A stretch of DNA of 64,000 nucleotides from Cylindrodendrum hubeiense (taxonomy: Eukaryota; Ascomycota; Sordariomycetes; Hypocreales; Nectriaceae), in assembly GCA_014621425.1 (NCBI GenBank), contig JAANBB010000009.1, positions 62,001 to 126,000 on the forward strand, given 5' to 3'. Position numbers and translations under genes: made by a program. Under the pieces are notes generated by a model, which saw only the letters and a program-made list of their open reading frames with translations, was not told the DNA's origin and did no database searches. Positions 54,934 to 64,000 of this stretch are shown one piece after another (position 1 is the first letter of the stretch; every line of letters begins with the position of its first letter).

Positions 54934-55837
54934 ATGGTCAGCACACGCGCAGCCTCCCGCGCCGCCAGCGCTGCTCCCGAGTCGACTCCTCCCCCTCCGG
55001 AATCAGCGTCGACGTCAGCGCTACCGCCGCTCCCTACGACTCCAGCGACGACGCGCCGACGCACCGCCGCCAGCAAGCAACCCACTACCACCACCAAGAA
55101 GCGCCCCGGACGTCCCTCGACGGCGGCCGCGAATGGCTGGTCCCATGCGCCTACCACCCTGACCCTCCTCTGGCTGGCCGTCTCCGTGCCCCTCGTCATC
55201 TGGGACACGGGCTACATGCTCGGCCGCCCGCGCACCTTCGAAGGCGGCGACCTCCACTGGCCCCTCTGGGTGCCCTACCGCCTGTACGCGGAAGTCGACC
55301 ACGTCTACAGCCGCAAGGCCTACGACGCGAACAATGGCTTCTCGGGCGCCCAGAGCGCCCTCAATGTCGTCGAGACTGTTATGTACCTCGTCTACGTCTG
55401 GCTCTTCTGGTCGCGCGCCGAATCCGCGACTCCCGGTGCCCGGCGCTCGCTTAGCGGACGTCGCGGCGCCCTGGCCGTGCTTATCGGTTTCAGCGCCGCA
55501 GTCATGACGCTGAGCAAGACGGCGCTTTATGGTACGTGAGATGTGATTTGTATGCGCGCGCTTTGATACGTGGCTGTGACAACTGACACGGCACTTTCGC
55601 ATTTCCAGTTGCGCACGAGTACTTCGCTGGATTCAGTAACGTTGGCCACAACACCACCTTCGACCTCATCACCCTCTGGATCCTTCCCAAGTAAGCTCTT
55701 CACCGCCAGTAATGCCCCCGAATCAGTTCCAGTCTCACATCTTCTCCCTATCTAGTGGCCCGTGGCTTGTCTTCTCGGCCTACATGGTCTGGTCGCAAGG
55801 TGGTAACATCCTCGACGGCCTTGCCCAGGCTTCGTAG
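54934..55837 (+). CDS. EXPERA/EBP-like multi-pass membrane protein
   Basis: Protein of 253 residues. Exons are 54934-55531, 55609-55690 and 55756-55837; phases close. A low-complexity Ala/Pro/Thr N-terminus (about 1-70) is followed by four hydrophobic segments with WDTGYMLGRPRTF, LHWPLWVPYRLYAEVDHVY, NNGFSGAQSALNVVETVMYLVY and WILPNGPWLVFSAYM. The aromatic and acidic residues within the helices are typical of the EXPERA fold (emopamil-binding protein and sigma-2 receptor relatives), which acts in ER sterol handling. Whether this one is an isomerase is unknown. The KKRPGR stretch could be an ER or nuclear-envelope signal. Confidence 0.8.
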
Positions 55838-56442
55838 GCGGACCGCTGCGACAGATTTCAAAGACATCTGAACCGGCGTTATGGTGAAATATCCTCCGCA
55901 TCCAATGTTTTAACTTGAGGGTTTACATGGGCTGGTGAGGCATGAGACATGAGTGCGGTGAGGAGACCGAGCGTTGAGTCACGCATGCCAGGCGCATGCG
56001 TCTACATTGATACCCACGTACAGGCCACACTTGGCATCTCAAGTATTCGTATACACATTTGTAATGGGGTCACACGGCGTCCGAGTTCGGGCGAGGATTC
56101 AGGTGTGATGTAGCATATGGCTTTGGTTTGTTTATTTTCAAGCCTCCGTCTCTTTCTAAAGAGCCGAGCAGAGACGCGGTTAATAAAGTTGCTTTTAACA
56201 TAACAAATGATTTCGTCCAGACATGTCAAGTCGCTTTGAGGAAGAAAAAGAAAAAATGCGGGGGTATCAGACGAAAAATAAACACTCGAGAAACGTGAAA
56301 AGAAGGCAGGGGAAAAAGGAACGCTGGCAAGAAAAGAAACAACAGTCGCGTCATGAACGAGACAAGTGCGCGCAGCATCGATAGTCTGATGCTTCTGTGC
56401 GCCTGCTTTTTGTGGTGTGTTCACCTCATTTTTGTGGTGAGT
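55838..56442. other. Convergent 3' region, no gene recognised
   Basis: Between the EXPERA-like and DUF8004-like genes, tail to tail. AT-richer than its flanks. No supported coding frame. Confidence 0.4.
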
Positions 56443-59117
56443 TCACCTCATGTCTGTGAGCCCTCCTAGTTCGGCATACTGCTCCCACCCTGGCGCGTCA
56501 TCGTTGAGTATCAGGGCATCAGGGTCCATGAACGCCTGCATGGCCGTCCAGTCGGCATCCTCGGACATGATGTACGGCTCGTCGTCAACCTCGCCGTTGA
56601 GGCCCTGCTCCTGGATCTTCGTGGGCACCGGCTGGCTATCCGGCAGGTTGCCCTTTCGGCGAAGGTCGGGAAGCAGCAGGCTGTGACGCGTGAGAGACCT
56701 GGGCAGCGGCGGCAGCTGGTGGCCGAGCACAAAGGAGCTCGAGCGCTGCGGCGGCGGCGGGGTTTCCTCGAACAAGTCGTCATAGGGGTCCGAGTACTTG
56801 GAGCTGTCCGAGAAGATGGCGCTCATAGGGCGCCGCCCGGTAACTCGGCCGGAGACAGACCGAGCAACCATGGAGACGACTTCGCGCCGCTTCTGGCGCC
56901 GGGACTTGGGCTTCTCCAGCATAGGATGGTAAGATATCGGCGGGGGTGTGGCAACAGGGGAATCCCATGTGTCGTCTGTGCTGCCCATGCTCTCAGGGGT
57001 TGACCCTCCACGCTCATCCGTCTTAGACGCTGTCGTAGATGCCGTCGAGTCGCTCCGATCCGGCCAGGTCGTCGTATCCAGATACGGCCCGTCCATGTCA
57101 AGGTTCACGTCGTTGGTGCCATTGCCATAGCCAAGCACGACGATTTCGTGATATGTTGGCCTAGTCTGCTTAGACTGCGCCGGGGCAGTCCGTGGCGGAG
57201 TGCTAGGCGCCGTTTTAAACATCCGCATTGAGCGTCTGATAGTAGATGAGCGGCTCAATGCCTGAGAGAAAGAGTTCGAGCGCGAGGGCAGAGATGGCCG
57301 GCGCTCGGGGAAGACTCTGATTGAGTCTAGGTTGTCCTGGGGAGTCTCTTTATGTGTAAGAGCGAAATAATCGATATCGGGTTTTATCTCAATCTTTCCT
57401 GGAGATACCTCCATTTCGCAGTCGTCCGGGAAGATGAGGTTAGGGCTGCTGGTAAATAGTTCCGTCTGACGGCGAAGGATGCGCTCCATCTGACGTGTTT
57501 TCTTCCACGGCGGCGTATTGGCCGTTGACACTGAGAGGCTGTAATTGGCTTCGTCGGCATCCTGCTCAGCCTCCACAGGTATATCCGTTGCGCTGCGGAG
57601 AACCTGGTAGATGGCGTAAACCAGGATCCATCGCACCTTGCGGGCATCCACTAGGGACACCTTCTCCTGCTTGTCGGCCTTATTCGGCGACGTAATGGAC
57701 TCCTCCTCGAACCGCCTGTACGACCGGACGAGGTCATTCTGGGCAACTCCTGGTTTCATAATGTTGGATGCCTTGATCAGCGCTGCGTGTGCGGTGATGC
57801 GGCGGTCAGATCTTAACCTATCGCGGCCCGGAAGCCAGGACAGCCGGCGAGAGGAGGCCGACATCTGCGGGATCAGTGGCAGCGGGTGCTCGAGGGTTGT
57901 GTAATCATGGCCCATGTCGAAGGAGTGAACGAGCTGGATGGTACAGATGCCGCCGTGCGCCGTGGTTGGCATTGTCTGGGATGACGTGTACTGGTCATCC
58001 ACGAGTAAGTCGTACAAGGCCTCAAAATCCTCGCGCATCGTCCGATAAATGTTGGGGTCGTAAAAGTCATACGCAGGATCAGCTGCGAGAGGTGGGTAAT
58101 AACCCAGCTTTGTGGCGTAAAACGATAGGAGAAAGCTGCGGAACCTCTCGAGATGTGCGCGGGCGCCTTCGGAGACACTCAGGTGTGCCTCGGAGAGTTC
58201 ATCATCGAGAAAGGTCTTAAGTGCTCTTGATGACAGTGTAAGCCTGGTCTCCATCTCCGTGCGGGCTCGTCTAATAAGCTTGCGTGACTCTGGCGTGATG
58301 AACTGTCTCGTGTTAGTGATTTTCCCTCGACACCTCTGCGATGATAAGTACCTGATATTCGGTAGTCCCCAGCAAGTGCTCACTCATTCCAACGCAATGA
58401 GCAAACGCCCTCGTATAAAGCTCAGGCATCTGGAAGAGCTCCGCAAGGTAGAGCATGGCCAGTGCATGATTCGGTTGGTTTGCCATGCTCAGGTATCCTT
58501 CCTCGTCGAAATAGTCCATCATGTCGGCCACATTATCCTCCACATCGGATCGGAACTCGTGCATACTGTGAAGCAGCGCAACAATGGCGCTGCCTAGACT
58601 CTTGCCGACCATTGATCGTCGAAACACCCACGCAAGGAGGTTCCGCGTCGCTACATGATAATGGAAGCCCTGTGTCTTATCTGCCGTCCTGGGTGCCGGG
58701 ATATATAGCTCCACTCTCGTCGAGGGGTTCTTGCGGCTCCAATTCGTAAGTTCACTGGGACTCGGTGTCTGGATGCCTTCCCAAGCAATGAAACGTTCAA
58801 CTAGAGGGTAGCATTTCGCTTCGAGCAGAGTCGCCAGGGGCACCTTAAACGAAGGGCCTCTTCGCGACTCGCCTTTGCCGTATAAATGTATCAGACAGTT
58901 TCCGTTTCGGAACCACAGCTCGGGGTCCTGCAGGGTGCAGCGGTTAGAAGCTAAACGTGGGCTGCAGTGCATGCTGACTTACTCGTCGCAGGTGGTCCCA
59001 ATCGGCACAGGTCCTTGCAGCGCCATCCCACCGTTTGATGACCGGGTTGGGGGCGGCTCTTGAATCGACGAATTCTCCAAATCTCCTCATTCTTAGACTC
59101 CTTTGTGAGCTTGCCAT
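56443..59117 (-). CDS. DUF8004-like hypothetical protein
   Basis: Protein of 856 residues. Exons are 59117-58983, 58927-58352 and 58302-56443; all junctions are in phase 0. The N-terminal half is globular (KRWDGAARTCADWDHLRR joined to DPELWFRNGNCLIHLYGKG, then ATRNLLAWVFRRSMVGKSLGSAI and MANQPNHALAMLYLAELF) and resembles the fungal DUF8004 region. The C-terminal half is long, Ser/Pro-rich and disordered, with many short basic or proline patches, suggesting a scaffold or regulated phosphoprotein. ATG 59117 is the first Met in frame; a second lies at 59090. Function unknown. The DUF number is from memory. Confidence 0.82.
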
Positions 59118-62100
59118 TGGGACAGCGTCGAGTGATGTCCCGAGGTCCCGGGGGGGAAGTCCTTAAGGCTCGTCGGTCGTGTGTCTCACCTGGCACCGAT
59201 GATGTCGTCGACGGATGCGTCGAGTCCGGAAGGTCCCAGAAACAGCGAAAGTGAAAAGGGAAAAAAGGCCAGCCAGCCCAAGAGCAGCTATAGCAATCCG
59301 TACGGCACGGACTTGGTGTAACAGGCCAAACCCAATGGCAAAGCGTCGAGTGCTTCGGGCTGCGGCACGGCTGCACGGTCGTTCGGTCGAGCTCGGAACT
59401 GCCGTCGCCGGAGTCCTTGTCGGCGTGGGATGCCCGCGGCTGGAGTGCTGGCGTCGAGCAGCAATAGGTGAATGGCAGCGACCTGATGCAATCTCACAAA
59501 GAAAGGGAGAAACTCAGCATCTTGGGCAACAATCCCCTCTCCCAGCCTTTCGCGGGGACAAGCAAGCAACCAGGATCCCTCTGTCGAGCAGAGCAAGGAA
59601 AGCAGGACACAGAGAGGGTCTCAAACGCGAGATCGCCACGGACCTTCAGGGGACAGCCCATGTTAATATTGGGCCATTGGCATATTGCGCACATCATCCC
59701 CGACAGCAAAGCGACTAGGCCCAGGTCCCAGGTCCCGGTCCCGTCCAGCCAAGGCCAGCCAAGGCCAGCCAAGTAATGAATCCAGTCCACCATGGCCTGC
59801 TTCTAGGCTAGAGGCTAGCCACCTTAGCCAGCCCGGCGGTCGGAATTCGAGTTGTAGTGAGGAGCCACGCACCACAGGCTGTGAGACATTCGCAAGCCAC
59901 CATGCTGCGCGCGGCCCATTCACCGTCGTTCAACGCGGGCCATCCCTGCAACCAGCTCGCCGACCGCCTGAGGGGAGGCGACAAGACCAGTGAGCTGGCA
60001 ACGAGGCTTGATCGATCGGCCTGGCCGTTTCGGACTATTGAATCTGTGCTGATACATATTCGCCTCTCTGATGCGTGAGCTGAAGCCTGGGCGACGCATG
60101 AGGGCATAAGGGCATGAGAGCATGGGAGGGCATGGACGGCGATGCGGTCAACGACCTGCTAATTACAAGCCGGCCGGCATCACCACTATCCGCATTTGCC
60201 CACGGGAAAAAAGCGAAACATGCGAACATGAGCAAGCAATGCGACTCCGCTCTGCCCCTCTGCCCCTCTGCCCTTCAATCCTACTCTGCCGTATCCGTAT
60301 ATGTGCACTCTGTCCCAGCATTTCGCAATGGCTGGCTGTCGACGACCAACATGTTGTGAGCGTGAACCTATTGGAACGGCACTTGTCTGTGGGCGGTCTG
60401 GGTATGGCTGGCTGGTCGTAATCCTTGCTGTTGGCTGCAGCTCCCACCCATGCAGTCATACCATGTACGAGCCATCCCAGCTGGTCTTGTCAACACCAAA
60501 GCCAAGTTTTTTTCCCTGGCGGGAATTGCGAATTGCATGATCCGGGCTCAGCGAGCGGCTAGTACACAGGCCAGATGGCGTAATCTCGCTGTAACCCCCC
60601 GCAAATCTCAATCGAAATCCTCCATCCCATCCATCCCCGTCCCCGTCATCCTCTCTTTATGAAACGAGGCTCCGAATGAGTCCCGAGCAGGGCAATCGCT
60701 GTGACGTGACCTTGTCATCATAGATAGATCTGGGCCAGTCCCCAGCTGGCGGGTCGCCGAGCTGGTGGGAATTCCCCCCACCCACTGTCAAGGATACACG
60801 CTTGACACGCCAGCCACTTTCCTGGGTATCTGGATCCTACGTCGTAGTAGATGCATCTCGGATGCATATGGCTGCATATGGCTAAAACTCTGAGCCGCTC
60901 TAGGTCCTGCAGAGAGACATCCAACCTCCTCTCCCGGACCCTTTTGTTATACTCTGCTTTCGGCTTTTTCCCCGTGCTACCCTCAGCTGGTGGTGCAATA
61001 GTTGGGATAGCTCCAATAGCTCTTGCTTGCCAAGCTGAAAACCCGTCGAGTATTTAATTTCTCTGGAGTCTAGCTCGCTGACACATGGCTCGTGCCAAGT
61101 AGTCCAGAGCGCTGGGTGCAAGCTAAGCCCAGCAAAACTGACATTAGTTCGACCCGATCACGAACCATGAAACTAACTATTGATGGCGCCGGGTCGTCCG
61201 CTAATTATGACACGCCCGTCGGCCGTTGGTTGCTGTCGTCCGTTGTTGTCGTCCGTATGTCCCTCGCCGTTGCTGGGCTGCTCAGCGAGACGAGATGAGA
61301 AGCCAGAGTCATCGCCCCGCAAAATGTCGTGCAGGTGTCGAGCGCCAGATCAAGACTGCCCGCCATTTGCACAGATCTCTCTGGCTCAGAGGAAACGCAT
61401 GTCCCAGTGCTGAAGATGCTGCAATCGCTTTCGCGTCGCTTCTGCATCTCCGGTTCGCGTGCCTCAATCCGAATCAACTAGACAGAGACAGCGTTCCTGC
61501 GCACCGGGGGAATCCCATCCTCCCTCGTACCGGGTCCGGCCTGGTTCACAAATACACTTTCTCGGAGCTGCTCCGGGGCCTCTCCGCAATAACCGCGTCG
61601 GGAATCCTCTCAATGTCGAAAAAATAAAGAAATTAGCACCAGTTCGTGCGAACATTGTCTCACCACCAACGTCCCCCTTTCGACCCCACTCAGAACGCCA
61701 CTGACTCGGGCAGCATAAACGGCCTGCCGTCCTCGCCTCGCAGCCTAGGTCATAGGGCAAAGCAGACGGTGAGGTAGCCATGAGACAAGCCTCCCGAGCT
61801 ATATGTACTTTTGCCGTTGATGGCTTCTCAGCCTCTGGGAGACCAATGCAGCAGTGTTGCCATACCGCCACAGTTTTGTCCAAATCCTAGATCTGATTCG
61901 CATCAGCTCATGTCATACATACGTGGCCGCCTATCCCTCCTTGGCGATTGGTCTCTTAATCTGGGATTTCTTTCGGAAATTCCGCTCCATGACGTGTCCA
62001 GTTTTCAGATTCCAAACTCGTGCCTCGGATTGATGGTGTTAGACAAGGTCCCGGTTTTCGTCATCGCCCGGGTTCAGTGTGCTCTGTACGCGTGTGACAA

Positions 62101-62404
62101 TCACTGGTTCCGAGCGATTCTTAATCATTTTGTCATGAGACTGAAAGGACCGTAAATCTGTAGTAGATGCGAAACCATTGTACAAGGCTTGTCGCGGGTA
62201 TCCCATATTTGATGTATTCGAATAGCCTGAAGCATTCATCATGACATCTCTGGAGCTTTCCGGTGTGGGTTGACCAGGTCACCTGACTGGCCCCTGCTCA
62301 CCGAGCTCACCTTGGTCCACCGAGCTAGACCTAGGTATTTCGAGATGGGTGGGTAGCTCCTCCTCCCCGACGTCGAGCTTCCCAACAGGGCCAACACCGC
62401 TGCA
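59118..62404. other. Long gene-free stretch
   Basis: About 3.3 kb between divergent genes. Many overlapping open frames on both strands, but none with splice or family support. Holds short low-copy repeats (a GGTCCCGGTCC/AAGGCCAGCC cluster at 59720-59775, GGGCATA/GGGCATG repeats near 60105-60130). CT-rich leader-like DNA at 60600-60655 could mark an unannotated transcript start. Confidence 0.4.
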
Positions 62405-64000
62405 ATGGCGCCCGTGATCCCATACACGTATATCCAATGTCCCTGCTCCGATAATTCGGCTCACGATAACGCAAACGACACTCACTCCCAGGACTCCGTC
62501 GACGACGATGAACGCACTTTCGACCCCCGCGCCCCTCGATCAAACTACAGCCTCTACCCCCTCGAATACCTCCTCTACTGCGAAGACTGCCAGCAGATAC
62601 GATGCCCACGATGTGTCAACGAGGAGGTTGTGACCTACTACTGCCCCCACTGTCTCTTCGAGGTTCCTAGCAGCAACCTACGGAGCGAGGGCAATAGGTA
62701 AATAACAACCCTCACAATTTATGTCTTGCCCTTCGCGACTGACCAACCTTGGATTCTTGCAGATGTACCAGAAGTTGCTATCAATGCCCCGTCTGTATAT
62801 CCCCGCTTCAGTCCATGTCTATGACGCCATCCCAAGACCCAAGCCATCTGAATGCCGACGGCACCGCGAGCCAAGCGGGTACCTACGCTCTTTTCTGCCA
62901 ATACTGCAACTGGTCTTCGAGCGAGATTGGCATCGAATTCGACCGACCGAGTGGTATCCACGCCCAGCTGGCCAAAGTGAAGAACGGCGGCGAGCATAAA
63001 ATCACGGCGAAAGAGATTAAGGAAAAGCGCAAGGAGAATCCGGACGAGCCTCCGATCCCCGACGAACAACTCGATGCGGATCTGCAATTCTCAACCCTGA
63101 AATCCTTCTATCAAACGCAGCTGGCGGACACAAACACGGCGGTCACTGGCATGCAGTTTGACAGTGTCGGCTTCTCGTCCCCTGCAGCTCTCTCCCGGAT
63201 AATGTCCCTTTACACAGGCCATGGTCACCCAGGCAGAAAGCGACAAGGCCCGTCCGATGTGATGCGAGAAGCTTTGACAACCGAGGAGGGCCTCAAGACC
63301 GTTGACCTGGACGAGTCCATGGCCATCAAGAAGCTGCAACAGTTGGGTTGGGATGAGACAGCTTCAACCCAGCAGAACCTAGAGCAAACCGAGGTTTCCC
63401 GCTTCCAAGACGGCCTACGACCGATACCGTACCTCCTCCGCACGAAACGCTCTAAGCGTTGTTCCGTCTGTCGACACATCATCTCCAAACCCGAGAACAA
63501 GGTGCAGTCTACGCGGTTCAAAATTCGTCTGGTCGCCAAGTCCTACATCCCCAACATCACCATCCGCCCTCTCAACCCCACGGCGCCTCCTGTGCCGACC
63601 ACTTCTCGCCCGCAACACCCAGAGGAACCCTCGTTGGAGCCCCTAAAGCCTTATCACTACATCGTCACGTTCAAGAATCCCTTGTTCGACAGTATCAAGG
63701 TAACTCTCGCCACCCCCAACACCACCCCTGGTCGGTTCTCCAGCAAAGTCACCGTACTATGTCCCCAATTCGAGGTGGACGCAAACACAGACATGTGGGA
63801 CGATGCCCTCAAGGACGACGGTCGAGACCGGAGACGCAAGGGCGAGGAGAGCAATGGCCAGCTTGAGGCGGGCAAAATCTGGGAACGAGGTCGCAACTGG
63901 GTCAGCATCGTGCTGGAGGTTGTACCCGCTTCACTACGGCTCAACAACCAGGAACCGGGGGCCGATGTGGACAAGAGCCCTCTCAAAGAGGACGAGGACG
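62405..64000 (+). CDS. Dynactin subunit p62 (DCTN4 type), 3' end outside the window
   Basis: Component of the dynactin pointed-end complex that links dynein to cargo. Exons are 62405-62697 and 62763->64000 (65-nt intron, GTAAAT to TGCAG), with the frame open to the window edge; at least 510 residues are visible. The N-terminal Cys motifs of the family are present: YCEDCQQIRCPRC, YYCPHC, CYQCPVC and LFCQYC, which probably bind zinc. RTKRSKRCSVCRHIISKPE follows, and then the conserved beta-rich region (YHYIVTFKNPLFDSIKVTL). Acidic and Lys-rich stretches are at the visible end. ATG 62405 is the first in frame and fits the family start. A conserved housekeeping gene. Confidence 0.9.

Overview
The window reads as nuclear DNA of a filamentous ascomycete, most likely a sordariomycete. 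Genes are split by many short introns (about 40-100 nt) with GTRNGT-type donors and CTAAC/CTGAC branch sites. The protein families present are fungal: Zn2Cys6 regulator, CFEM-Pth11 receptor, SesB-type lipase-NACHT, fungal STAND N-terminus, DUF3716 and DUF8004 types. 5S rRNA genes are dispersed rather than arrayed. Exon coordinates below were worked out by hand from splice signals and reading phase; no search or alignment was run. Family names are recognition from memory.

Layout. 0-7.7 kb: a NACHT-ankyrin STAND protein cut by the left edge (+), then a divergent pair, a Cys-rich DUF3716-like protein (-) and a Ulp1/C48-fold protein whose catalytic Cys is Ser (+), followed by a 38-bp minisatellite. 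7.8-15.3 kb: a metabolic block with a phytanoyl-CoA-type dioxygenase (-), a Zn2Cys6 regulator (+), a class II aldolase (-) and an amino-acid permease (+), in two divergent pairs. 16.4-30 kb: a STAND/NLR-like neighbourhood with a TPR protein broken by at least six lesions (-), an apparently intact SesB-type lipase-NACHT protein (-), a butanediol-type alcohol dehydrogenase (-), and a decayed NACHT relic (+). 30.4-39.4 kb: a cytochrome P450 (-), a CFEM-Pth11 receptor (+), a small unknown protein (-) and a TauD-type dioxygenase (-). 40.2-43.8 kb: two imperfect 5S copies (-), a perfect 24-bp palindrome, an NmrA-like protein (-), a canonical 5S gene (+), and a 77-residue protein with an eight-Cys tail (-). 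46.5-64 kb: a membrane protein (-), a 3-kb gene-poor GC-rich block, an S10 carboxypeptidase-like protein whose nucleophile Ser is Asp (+), a DUF924 protein (+), an EXPERA/EBP-like membrane protein (+), a DUF8004-like protein (-), a 3.3-kb gene-free stretch, and dynactin p62 cut by the right edge (+).

How it fits together. The right end (dynactin p62, DUF8004, DUF924, EXPERA) looks like conserved core. The left two thirds looks accessory, with non-self-recognition STAND proteins at different stages of decay mixed with small-molecule oxidation genes (two non-haem iron dioxygenases, a P450, an alcohol dehydrogenase, an NmrA-like protein), a regulator and a transporter. There is no polyketide or peptide synthase core, so this is not a classical biosynthetic cluster. 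The most unusual signals are the two protease-fold proteins that have lost their nucleophiles, the multi-lesion TPR gene, the graded decay of STAND loci, and the 5S copies.
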